DNA of 64,000 nucleotides from Siniperca chuatsi (Eukaryota; Chordata; Actinopteri; Centrarchiformes; Sinipercidae), in NCBI RefSeq assembly GCF_020085105.1, contig NC_058044.1:28524206-28588205 (forward strand), in the 5' to 3' direction. Positions 48,401 to 58,979 of this stretch are shown piece by piece. Position numbers and translations under genes: made by a program. Each line of letters starts with the position of its first letter. Positions within the stretch are counted from its first letter, which is position 1. The notes beneath the pieces are model-generated. The model did no database searches and was not told the DNA's origin. It was given only the letters and a program-made list of their open reading frames with translations.

Positions 48401-50473
48401 ATACATTCAAAACAGGTTTGCTAACCACATTTGTACAAATTAGTGTTTAGGAGGGAAATCACTAAGCCACAGTACTGACTTAGAACTATTTGTTCTTCTG
48501 CTTTGAATTATTTTTGCACGACACCCCAACAGTACAATAAACAGCACAACAGCGTAAAGTGAAATTACAAAGATGAGTAGCGCTAAACAGAGGGAAACAT
48601 GCTTGGACTTGTACAATGATGAACGGAATCCTTCAAAGTATTACAACATGGAGAGAGACGACTTTATAGATCGGCTACTGCTGCTGCAGTTAGATTTTCC
48701 TTAGGTCAGAATAATTGGTGAAGAAATTACACAAGTACAGTGACAAAAGCTGAAGGTAGCCTACATGTCTTACTCTGCGAAATGATATTAGGTGATTCAG
48801 AATGTGATCGCAGACGGATTTGTAATATAGCTAAGCATGTATGTAATAAATAAGCTGGTTTCTTCTAATCATTTGAAGGACATTCTCAAGTTTCGGGGTG
48901 AATATTATCTATAGCAAGTCAACAAGGCTCTACTGTAAAATAGGAAGTAATGTCCAGATGACATCATTAAGTGCAAATGTACTCCTACAAAGTGCCGCCC
49001 CCAGAACGTTTTCATGAACTATTATGAAAAATATACATTCTTGATTTAAATGAATAGTACCTAATGTAAATTATCAGATAGAAGCATATATGCATACAGT
49101 ACTCATTACTCAGAAGCATATTATGCATATGTGACTCACGAGGGGGGGCAAGCAATTGTATCAGGGGGGCCATGCCCCCCCCCCCTTAGCGGCGCTCCAG
49201 CTCCTACAATATGTAAAAAAACTAAATGTGCTCAGCTAAAATTCCCACCCATTCCACAATGACTGTGCTACATAAATAGACTTCTAACTGATTTCAAATT
49301 AGCATTTAAATTATAAATGATTTTGAGTTATATCTGTCATAGAACTTTTCTGCACACGATCTCTGGACTTAGCTTTTTGTGTTTATTTATTAATTAATTT
49401 TTTATTTAATTTGATTTTTGTTTTGTCACATTGCTTGACCCTCTGTTGACTTAATGTTGATTTTGACAGCTGTAACTGTTGACATGCAAAATGCAAAGTT
49501 AAAAAATGTAAAAAAGCTAATGAATGAATAATATAATTAAAAACCCACCTGCATGTGTATAAACACTTAATAAATGCTTTCTAACACACGGTATGAATGT
49601 TTGTGTGTAGTGTTACCAAGCATTCATTAACTGTTAATACAGCAGTAATGGATTCTTCATATGAGGAATTATTATTGTTGACAAAAACATTAATGAACAC
49701 TTTAAATGTCTTTATAATTGCTTACAGCTACATTACAGTGTGTTATAATTTATTGTTTATTTAGTGCTTATAAATGTTAAATAGGTTCAAATAAAGTGTT
49801 ACCCACAAAGATACAGAACTCAATATGATCAATAGTCAAGTCAGTCTCCACCTTGTATAATGTATCTATCCTCTTGCTCTGAATGAACCTTACCCTCATT
49901 GGCTCATCAGGGTGGCCGGGCTTCATTGGCCGTTCCTGCCTCTTGCTTCGGAGCAGCTGCTTAGCGAAGCTCTCTTTGATGATAGGGTTGGCATCTGAGG
50001 GAGAGAGAAAAATAAGAGTTTGACTGCAAAGAGATCAAATGTTTACTCTTATGTCTCGTGATACACACATCCAATTCTTCTACTGGTGCTGGGAAAGAAA
50101 AGATTCAATAAAGTTGACATATTGATCATATGTTTGTTCTAGTCTTGTAGATGTGAGTGTGCGTGTAAGCAGTTTCCTCTACTTTTAATTTCTCTTCACA
50201 AGAGACTCGGGAACTAAGACTGTCTGCTCTGAGTTTAACCTCTGCCTGAGTTATTTTGTTTTTTCTATCATATTCTATCAACACAACAGCTGTTTGCTTG
50301 CTGGCTGGGTATTGGCTCATCGGGATAACATTCCTCTCACTGAAAGCTGTGTTCAGACCCATGAATAAACCTCTCACCACTATCTGCTGCTGGTGAGCTG
50401 TGGCTGACCTGATCTGTTTAGTTAGTCCATGTGAGGTTGTTTATTCCCCAACGCAAGCCCCAAGGGAGTTGCT

Positions 50474-50513
<40 letters not shown>

Positions 50514-51231
50514 TACACACACACACCCGCCTCTTTAGAGCGAGGGCTCTCTGTCTCCCTCTCTCTAACCCAGGCCTGTATTGGGAGGGTATCTGGTGGA
50601 AGGTAACAAAGTGCCCATTCATCCTCCTCACTCCCCAGGGAGCCGGGCCCCTGCAGCACGTGACCCCAGCAGGCAGCCAGACTGGCTCTCTCTTCCTCTC
50701 CTGCCAGAGGGAGGTGCTGTGAATGAACCCAGCTCTGTCAACACAAGGCCAGAGCTGCTGCTGCTGCCCGGGCCCTCACAGCAACGTGGCAAAACACTCA
50801 CATACATTCTACAGCTATCTCATTCAAAAAAAAAAACAAAAAAAAAAGATCAACTGTGAAGATTTGTGCAATTTCATTTTGTGTTCAAAGCAAGAATGCA
50901 TGCTGAAATTAAATCAGTTGTACATGGAAATGCAGTGGCTGTAAAATGCAATACTGGTGCAAAAGAATAGCTGTAAAATGCAGCCAAAATAATATTGAAA
51001 CACCATTTCCCTTTCTTGAACAAAAGAAAGATGCACTAAATTCATGCAAAACTATCCTAAAAGAGATCATTATTCTGATATGTCCTTATCTGACGTAACT
51101 GACCTAAATCCACTGACTTACTCACTGCTGTAAATTCACTCTGATCTCCTCAGGTAAATCCCTGAGAGTTTCCTACCTGTGTAGATGGTCAGCAGGACCA
51201 GGCAGAGCAAAATCACCACCAGCTTATTCAT
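42408..51231 (-). CDS. C17orf67: C17orf67-like small secreted protein
   Basis: There are three coding exons on the minus strand: 51231-51177, 49994-49894 and 42524-42408. They join in phase (1 then 0) to 90 residues. Residues 1-18 (MNKLVVILLCLVLLTIYT) form a hydrophobic signal peptide, cleaved probably near residue 19-20. The mature part is short, charged and proline-containing (SFAKQLLRSKRQERPMKPG), and the last exon ends in EHWLNPHCYPRCDRNYGYPV with two cysteines. The last exon closely resembles the human C17orf67 protein as I remember it. Its position head-to-head with DGKE is as in human, which supports the call. Its function is unknown. The large introns (about 1.2 and 7.4 kb) hold repeats, a DIRS relic and another coding candidate. 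Exon 3 is preceded by an unusual poly-C tract instead of a normal pyrimidine tract. Upstream non-coding exons could exist. Confidence 0.85.
43310..43520. repeat. Dispersed repeat with GGTTAGAGGTTAGAG core
   Basis: The GGTTAAGG and GGGTTAGAGGTTAGAG blocks followed by TAATGTCCCC resemble the element at 4080-4335. It lies in C17orf67 intron 2 and appears diverged. Confidence 0.5.
45047..45840 (-). CDS. Unidentified spliced coding candidate nested in C17orf67 intron 2
   Basis: Two minus-strand open segments are joined by convincing splice signals. Segment A (about 45840-45692) encodes EIHEEQRETLKSFFKEGMTR and, further on, ISKAASATGLETCVIE, and ends in GAA followed by a GTAAGG donor. Segment B (45343-45047) follows a pyrimidine tract and CAG acceptor and encodes IEEDEVSRSLIDAFHMKTPT through to a stop codon. 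Both junctions are phase 0, so they join in frame to about 145 residues. Segment A has the spacing of the first two helices of a homeodomain-like fold, but no W-x-N-x-R recognition helix follows. A possible extra exon near 45465-45530 has a stop in the relevant frame. I do not recognise the protein. It may be a domesticated or decaying transposon gene, or a real nested gene. The 5' end is undefined. Confidence 0.4.
46550..47870 (+). pseudogene. Decayed DIRS-type tyrosine-recombinase retrotransposon
   Basis: An N-terminal segment with DPHESCFLCLGQRHQAEAD resembles DIRS gag-like proteins. Further on, LECIQPGDW, AYFHIPILPRHRKYLRF, QVYQYCRLPFGYSLAPCTFSK and then HSALVIQHITQLGFATKTLN are reverse transcriptase pieces of the DIRS type. 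They lie in different frames with stops and shifts, and the catalytic YLDD-like segment is missing where an inverted duplication sits (47695-47743). No recombinase domain or complete termini were found. This is a dead copy inside C17orf67 intron 2, opposite to the host gene. Confidence 0.75.
47695..47743. repeat. Perfect 19-bp inverted repeat with 11-base loop
   Basis: CTGCCTGGACGTGGTGAGA (47695-47713) is exactly reverse-complemented at 47725-47743. It lies inside the DIRS relic, where the reverse transcriptase active-site coding segment should be. It could be a snap-back duplication formed during replication or repair. Confidence 0.9.
48040..48110 (+). repeat. Dispersed repeat tail ('GGCGCTATATAAGTACAGTCC')
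   Basis: The string AAAGGCGCTATATAAGTACA and its flank resemble the conserved 3' tail shared by many fish LINE/SINE copies. Only the tail is visible here. Confidence 0.5.
48111..49890. other. C17orf67 intron 2, right part
   Basis: AT-rich intron sequence with no supported exon. A 43-codon open frame at 48573-48704 (+) encodes KYYNMERDDFIDRLLLLQLD and looks like a transposase-type N-terminal fragment, but this is weak. A C-run next to CTTAGCGGCGCTCCAG at about 49160-49200 resembles the end of a fish DNA transposon. Confidence 0.4.
50476..50509. repeat. (CA)n microsatellite in C17orf67 intron 1
   Basis: A CA run of about 17 units, followed by a shorter CA patch at about 50512-50526. Confidence 0.95.
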
Positions 51232-51716
51232 CTTCTTCACCTTTTTCCTGCCTGAGCCTTCTCTGCTCTGAGGTCCCAACCAGAGTCCAGAGGGGGTGAA
51301 GGGGGAAGTTCTCCTCCTCCTTTTCCTCCTTCACGTCACCCACAAATACCTGCTCATGTTACTGAGAAGATATTTAACATGAATCCCCATTAGTGATGAT
51401 ACGTTTATTTACATAGAAATATAATCTATAGCTCCTCATATTATACCTCTAAAGTTGCAAAATTACTGTGGAGGAACAATTAAAAGCACCTACTGTATGA
51501 AGTCTATTAAGGCAAGTAGGAGGCTGTCCACTAGATGGCGATGCAAACACAGTCATTTAGAGTTTAAGGCTGTTTTAACCACTCCAATAAATGGAGTCCT
51601 GAGCTCTTTGTGAAATGGTCTGGTATTATATGTAATGTTTCAGTGCATCTGTTTTAGCAGGGAAATGTTTATATTATCTACTTTTTGAGAATATTTTCAC
51701 GTGTAAATGAAGGATG

Positions 51717-51739
51717 TCTATCTATCTATCTATCTATCT
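51717..51739. repeat. (TCTA)n tetranucleotide repeat
   Basis: Between five and six perfect TCTA units lie upstream of C17orf67, in AT-rich non-coding DNA. Confidence 0.9.
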
Positions 51740-52593
51740 GATCATGTAATATTTAATATATCATGCTTTATTACATAATGTGCTACATAATATTTCTATA
51801 TTAATACTGAGGAACACTAAGTATAATTACTTAACATATTATAAACTATTCTGGTGTACACTGTTACGGTAGGCTAGATGGTATCATATTACTCTTACAT
51901 ATACTATACTTTGCTGCTGCAAACTCACTATGTCACTTTGCTTAGAGACCGTGCTGCGCAGTTAGTTATTAGTTAATACAGCACTGGTCGTGGGTACTGT
52001 ATGTATACTGCTTGCCTTGTAATTTGGAGTTTAATTGCTTTTGTATAGTTTCTATTTTTATTTCTCTTCTTGTTTTTGATTTATATACTTCTAATTATTT
52101 ATGTTTTACTTTTCTCTGTTTATCTGTACTTATATCTGTCCGCATGCGGCTGAAACGCCTGAATTTCCCCTCTGGAGATCACTAAAGGCTTAACTTATCT
52201 TATCTTAAACTAGCTCTTCCTATCTTACTGACCAGGTAACTGTCAGCTGTAGATGTGGGGGTCAGTAGGGGCCCAACAGCAGATTTTTGCCCCTGGCCCC
52301 ACAGTTTTAATGTGGCCATGGTTCCTGTTTGTGACGTGAACAGATTAAACAGTTCACAACAAGTTCCTTCGCATTGTCCAGTGCTGTTAGAATAAACTCT
52401 TTTCGGAACAAGGATCCTGAAGGTTTCATCTCATCTTAAAATGTCAACACATTTATTTGAATTTGAAATCACATTTATTTACTTGTTACTGTGTTTAAGC
52501 ACTTACTTGCCTAAGTATCGGCCTACGCTGTTTTTATGTTTTATTTATTTATTTCAATGCTGGATTAGAGCACTACCAGTGGCGTCCGAAGAA

Positions 52594-52788
52594 AGACGTC
52601 ATTGCGCGTCATTGTTTCCGTTTCAGCTTCTTGCTGCCCCCTGTGCGTTACGCATGCGTCTCCAGTGCCGTGTGCACTTTAATGATCATGTTGCTTTGAT
52701 TCATTCCTGTGGCATATAAAGCTTTTGTTCCCTCAACGTGATTATCTAACACGCTATGAGCTCACGATGCAGCGCAAAGCGCATGCGT
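52594..52788. promoter_or_regulatory. CpG block with CRE-like and NRF1-like motifs
   Basis: In otherwise AT-rich DNA, GACGTCA lies at about 52594-52600, the palindrome ACGCATGCGT at 52650-52659 and GCGCATGCGT at 52779-52788. The last two resemble the NRF1 site TGCGCATGCGC. The block lies between the divergent genes C17orf67 and DGKE and could be the upstream promoter of C17orf67, with an untranslated first exon. This is inference. Confidence 0.35.
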
Positions 52789-53105
52789 GCCGTGGAGCAG
52801 CAGTATGCACGGCAGGCGTTCAGAATCAGAGATGAATACGTGAGAAGTAACCGCTGTTATTTTCCGTGTTCGCTGAAACGTCATCAAGCAAACGGGAAGT
52901 AACTGAGATTTTTGGTCCAGAGTATTTTCTCTTTAGAGAGAGATGTTTTAAATTAAGTAGAAAGAAAATAACGACTTTGAGTTTTTTAAGCCTTAATTTT
53001 GTTACTACAAGTCTACAGTAGTCTATGTATTGTGGCTGTGCCTGATAACACATAAAAGCTTACTTACGAAACATTTACAATGGCCATGTTAATTAAATGC
53101 ACTTG

Positions 53106-53690
53106 GCCACTGGTGGAAAGTAAGTACATTTAGAAAGTACTGTACTTAAGTACAATTTTGACATTTCACATTATAATTTTACATTAACAAACATTAGATA
53201 AGCTTATAGAATACAATACAGAACCCCTTAAACTCTCTAAACTCGTATGTTTTAATTTAGATAATTGTTGAGGTCCAATATTTCATAAAGATTATAGCTT
53301 TCCGATTTGTGTTGCAGAACTTTATCATCTCAAGACCCCTCAGGTTTATCTTGCGACCCTTTGGAAGGGCCCAACCCCTGGGCTGGGAACCACTGGACTA
53401 AACCACCGAACTTGTATAAAGTAGTTCAAACTAGCTCCACCAGTAAAATGCTGCTTACACACAGCTGCATCAGTATTTGCAGTCAAATCTAATAGTCATA
53501 TACAATAATATATCATACACAGGGACATTTTTCTGCAGAACGAGTACCTTTATATGTTGCTGATAATACTTTTGTACTTTTACTGAAGTAGGATTTTTAT
53601 TTTCGAGTATTCTGACATTGTTGTATTGCTAGCTACTTTTACTTAGGCTAAGTAAAAGTTCTGAATACTTCTTCCACCACTGACGGGGGC
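53106..53690. mobile_element. MITE-like fish repeat (GTGGTGGAAGAAGTA type)
   Basis: The left end (CACTGGTGGAAAGTAAGTAC) and the inverted right end (TACTTCTTCCACCACTG) form imperfect terminal inverted repeats. The interior has the typical AGTACTTTTACT-like motifs. I recognise this as one of the most abundant short elements of perch-like fish. The middle (53300-53480) may contain a second insertion. Confidence 0.7.
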
Positions 53691-54037
53691 AATTCTGCAA
53701 AACATACTTATGATACATTTTGTTGCTAATACTTAATTTTATTTAGGTCATATTTTGAATGCAGGACTTCGTATTATTTTTATTTCGTGGTGTGGCTATA
53801 TAAGGATAGGAATTCCTCTTCCCGCCACTGTTTGGACGCTGTACTGCGCATGTGTGTTTTCCCTGTTGGTGAACTGACTTATCTTGACATGTAAACACTC
53901 TCTGATGAAGCTATGGTAGCGAGGTAGCTCATTGGTCCAACGTCACATCGCAGTCTTCTTGTTTATAGCTAGTTAGACGGGGAAATGTTCCTATTTAAGA
54001 TGAAATTGGTGTCAGCATCCGGCGGCTGTCCGTGAAC

Positions 54038-54097
54038 ATGAGTGTCGGAGGGAAAACGTGGCGTGCGTCCTGTCTCCACTCAGTGTTGTTTACATAG
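54038..54097 (+). other. Upstream open reading frame in the DGKE leader
   Basis: An ATG at 54038 opens a 19-codon frame (MSVGGKTWRASCLHSVLFT) that stops at 54097, 64 bases before the DGKE start codon. If the leader is not spliced here, it could reduce translation of DGKE. An inverted CCAAT box (53931-53935) and a nearby AACGTCAC element suggest a promoter just upstream. Confidence 0.4.
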
Positions 54098-54161
54098 ATC
54101 CTCTCTTTACTGATTTCCGCTCATTAGCATCACCCGTCGCTCGCGCCACCGTCCAGCAGCG

Positions 54162-57100
54162 ATGTACAAGGAGGGGGACGAAGTGCATGACGACTGCGGC
54201 TCCCGGGAGGAGTGGACGCTCCTGTTCTGGACCTCTCTGGCCGTCATCGTCCCGGTCATCATCACACTGTGGTGCAGCGCCCAGCGCTCCAAGCGGAAAA
54301 CGCACATGAAGGATTTCTTTCGCAAGAGCAAGCACGGCTGGCACTACACAGACCTGTTCAACAAGCCCACCTACTGCTGCGTGTGCTCCCAGCACATCCT
54401 CCAAGGGGCTTTCTGCGACTGCTGCGGCGTGTGCGCCGACGAGCAGTGCCTGCGCCGGGCCGACCGGAGCCTGTCGTGCAAGGAGATCCTGGCCCCCTCT
54501 AGCCCTGACGGAGCCATGGGGCACCGCTGGGTCCGCGGAAATGTCCCCCTCGCCAGCTACTGTGCAGTATGCAAACAGCAGTGTGGGACCCAGCCGAAGC
54601 TCTGCGACTTCAGGTAGCGTGGGTGGTGCTACAGGTGCAGCCGCATGCGTATGAGACCCACTTCAGTGTGTATACTGCACATCTGCAGCTGCGCTTGTGC
54701 GTTAGAGACGTGTTTTTGTTTTTTGTTGCTGTTTTTGCACCCATGAAGAGCTCCAAGGCACAGTCTGACAAATAGATGGTTACCTACACATTGTCATTTC
54801 ATTTTAATCTGTCTTTAATTTGCTCTAATGGACTGCTGCTGCTCTCTGGGATAGCAGGGCACTAGCTGGCCTAATCTCATATTGTCAGATAAATTACTCT
54901 GCAAAATCCTAATAACTACAGCGCCAGAGGTCAGAGACAGACCAGCAGCTAGTAAAGATTCAGGGTCTTGCTCCGTTCAGCAGCATTCGCTTTTGTGTGT
55001 TTTCCTGCTTTTCTAATAGGTTTGTGTCCCTCTGTCCCTGTCTCAGGTGTGTGTGGTGTCAGGCCATAGTGCACGATGACTGCATGGACAGCCTGGCAGA
55101 TGCAGACCAGTGTGACCTGGGCGAGTTCCACAGCCTCATCATCCCTCCTCACTACCTGTACCGTGTCAACAAGCTCCGCCGCAGGCACCCCGACGAGTAC
55201 AGCAAGGTGCTGAACATATCACTGATGATGAGTTGTTGGGGGGCCACAGTGGACTCATACTGTGGGTTTTATGTGGTGTCCCAGAGCTGTCATTTAAGAA
55301 ATGTTGGTGTTGTGTGTGTGTGTGTGTTTCTGTAGCTGGCGTCTTCCTTTGGCAGTGGCTGGACTCCAGTGTTGGTCTTGGCTAACACACGCAGTGGTAA
55401 CAACATGGGGGAGGCTCTGCTGGGAGAATTTCGCACCCTTCTGAATCCTGTGCAGGTCAGTCTGGAGCTTCTCTTACTTTGTCCCAGTTCCACTAAGTCA
55501 TCCTTCAACGCTCCCTTTAGTTGTCTTCTGTTTTTTTTAAAAGCCTGGGGATGAGTCAGGATTTAAATTTCTGCACAAAACATGACCTGAACCTGTCATT
55601 TCTCTCGTCTTTCCTCCAGGTGTTTGACCTGTCTGAGTTGACTCCCTCCAAAGCCCTCCAGCTGTGCACCCTGCTGCCCCCCGGCAGTGTTCGGGTGCTG
55701 GTGTGTGGGGGTGACGGCACAGTGGGCTGGGTGCTGGATGCCATCGATACTATGAAGCTGAAGGTGAGATGGGACGGTCTCTGAGCTATGAGAAGGATTT
55801 TTATTACATTTTATAATCGTTTGTTTTAAGCGCTGCAATGTGACATTGCGTCTTTCTTTATTGTGTCCACCTACGTACCACCACTTCTCTGTGCCCAGTT
55901 ATTAACACACCTGCTGATCTTCTATTTTCCTGCGTCAGGGCCAAGACCAGTTTATGCCAAGGGTGACCATCCTGCCCCTGGGGACAGGAAATGACCTTTC
56001 CAACACTTTAGGCTGGGGTGCCGGGTATGCCGGAGAGATCCCTGTGGAACAGGTTCTCCGTAACATCCTTGATGCCGAGGTGGTCAAAATGGACAGGTGG
56101 GGCAGTAACAGTGTTTCACAGTATGATATCGTTTCATCAGCTTATAAATTGTTCTGTTTTATTAGTCTTACATATGTGTTTTGTATGCAGTGTTCTTCAG
56201 TCTAGAAGCTATGGAAGATCTTGATATGTCAGCAGCTTTAGAGGTTTTTTGTGATGAAATTGTTTTCTGGGAATTTGAGTTTTTTTTTTAAAGACTAGCG
56301 GGAAGTTCAAGAGTTCAAATTTGGACATTGTGGGTATTTTACAAGCTGGTTCCAGTATTTTCAGACTCTAGTATATGAAAATGTTAGCCAACAGTACATA
56401 ATTAAATAAAGGATTCAGTATTTCTCCGCCAGAATTGGCTTTAAATTAGCATTGAGACCTAGGGAAATAGAATTTATAGAAAATATAATTGAACTGCTAA
56501 CCGAATGAATAAAATGAAAATGTCTTTTTGCTGTTTGGTCACAGTTTTCTGAGGGGGAAGGGTTGCATTTGGGCGGTCTTGGACTTATGACCTCTGCATT
56601 TCTAACAATCGCCTTGTTAGTGTTTCTTTTGTTCCTGCTAATTACCTGCATAATGATTTTCAGATGGAAAGTGCAGGTGGCTTCAAAAGGTCTCTACTTT
56701 CGTAAACCAAAGGTGAGTTTGATCTCTAGTTTTGAATTATTTTTTATCAAGCAAGACGCGGCCTATCTATACTTGCAGACATGTTGTTATTCAGGCTTTG
56801 TGTGTTGGGGTTTGCTGTGCAACTGATGCCAGCCGGCCCACTGACACACTTAGCAGTACATCTAAAGCATATTCTGCTCGTCCTCCGCAGGTTCTGTCTA
56901 TGAACAACTACTTCTCCGTGGGGCCTGATGCTCTGATGGCGCTCAGCTTCCACACGCACCGCGAGAAAACACCCTCCTTCTTCTCCAGCCGCATCATCAA
57001 CAAGGTCAGGGAGTTTGAACCGCTTCATTTGAATACTTAAATCATGTGGAAATATTTACTGAATTTGAATATTAATACAAAGGCGTTTACTCTGAATATG

Positions 57101-58484
57101 CTGGCTGTCTGTTTCCTCTTTGTCAGAAACATCAGAGAAACCAAGTGCCAAGTATTAATGCTTCTCTTTCTGTTCCCCAGGCGGTATATTTCCTGTATGG
57201 CACCAAAGATTGTTTAGTACAGGAATGTAAGGATCTGGATAAGAGGATTGAGGTACAGTAGCCTTGTTCGAGTGATAAAGCTTCATGCTAATTCTGTCTT
57301 CACCTATGCAGTTCATGAAGAGAAACAAACAGAATTAGCCAATGTTTTCACTATTTTCACTCAAATCAGGAGGCTCTCTGCCTTTTACCAAGCTGTCGCT
57401 ATAGGTGTGAGGTACTTCTTGTTTGACTTGCTTGCTTAAACATGGCTAAAAAAACCCACAGTAATAGAAATAGTACACTCTTTTTAGTTTTAGTTTAGTT
57501 TCTATTCTGTCTGGGCTTGCTTGTGAAAATGACTTCTTTTCTTTTCTTTTTCTGGTCGACGAAAATAATAATTTTTCTGGATTTTACTTTGAGTTTCTGG
57601 AACGGACATTCACTGATAAACCCTCAACCTGTATGTTTGTAATTTGTTTAATCTGTATTTTGTTGGCCATTTCTCCACAATGCCCAGGGCATATAGTAAG
57701 GGCAAATATTATCATAAAGACTGGAAAGCCTAGCTCGTGCTAAAGTTTAAAAAGTACACCTACCACTCCCCATAAAACTACAACATGTCACTTATGTGTC
57801 TTTGTTTGTGTAAGGATTAAACATATAACATGTTAATTAGCGAGCTTTAGCGGTGCAGGTAGAAGTATTTTTGAACTTTAGTGAGAGCCAGGCTAGCTAT
57901 TTCCTCTCGCTTCCAGTCTTGATGCTAAGCTAAGCTAACTGAGTGCTGACTCCAACTCCATATTTACTGCACAGAAGAAGAGTGGTATCAGTCTTCTCCT
58001 CTAACTCTCAGCAAGAAAGCAAATAAGCATATTTCCCAAAATGTCAAACTATTCTTGTAATACATAAAGATGAACTGTCACTTTAACAATCAAAAATTCA
58101 TTTAATGTTCTGAATACAGGCTTACCCACACCCCATCCTGCTCCCCTGAATGTTTATTATAGTTCAATCATAGTATAGTTATAGTTTTTCTTGTCCTTAT
58201 TTTTCTTATTTCAACTTTAATACATTTGTGTTGTTTATAATTTGTATTGTTACTAATTAAATTTCTAGTGAAGCTTACTTCGAAAATGTACCGTTTAGTG
58301 TATTTTTCAGTTCTAGCTTTCAACTCAAAATGTCCTGCTCACTACATACCTTGGTCACTGTTTATTAGCCAAATATAAGGGATCTGTGTCCATTTACATC
58401 CAACATTGAATGACCAAGTTGAAATATTAGGGCTATGTGTGATTTCTGTGAGAATATTGCTAGGGCAGAGTAAGACAGACTGTC

Positions 58485-58539
<55 letters not shown>

Positions 58540-58939
58540 CCTACCACAGCTGGAGTTGGATGGGGAGAGGGTGGCTCTGCCCAGTCTGGAGGGCATCATA
58601 GTTTGTAACATTGGCTACTGGGGTGGAGGCTGCAGACTCTGGGAGGGTATGGGGGATGAACCCTGCCCCCCCACACGGTAAGACATGCACTGGCATACGG
58701 GGCAGTTAGAGATAATTATTGCTGTGAGCATCAATTAATCGGTTGTTAGTCATCAAGTGCTCCAGGTTGCCATGGCAACTAACAGCGAGCAGCTGTGTTG
58801 TTTCCTGTCTCACCCTGCAGGCTGGATGATGGTCTGCTGGAGGTGGTGGGTGTGTTTGGTTCCTTCCACTGTGCTCAGATCCAGGTCAAGATGGCCAATC
58901 CTGTACGGCTGGGACAGGCCCACACTGTCAGGGTGAGGC

Positions 58940-58979
<40 letters not shown>

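Larger units (their letters stand above)
51232..53105. other. Space between the divergent C17orf67 and DGKE genes, left part
   Basis: No coding region is supported. The interval is mostly AT-rich. A dispersed repeat with the ATTTTTGCCCC core lies at 52255-52325, and a CpG-containing block lies at 52575-52880 (listed separately). Confidence 0.5.

Noticed and set aside
48573-48704. 43-codon open frame in C17orf67 intron 2
   Set aside because: It is too short to call a gene. It resembles a transposase N-terminal fragment, but I could not confirm any family.
54090-54524. Open frame antisense to DGKE exon 1
   Set aside because: It is a shadow frame in GC-rich coding DNA. The plus strand encodes the clear DGKE C1 domains.
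55207-55230. Alternative reading of DGKE exon 2 continuing past AAG at 55206
   Set aside because: Continuing the frame breaks the match to exon 3 and the phase. The GTGCTG donor after AAG gives the expected Tyr-Ser-Lys-Leu-Ala-Ser junction.
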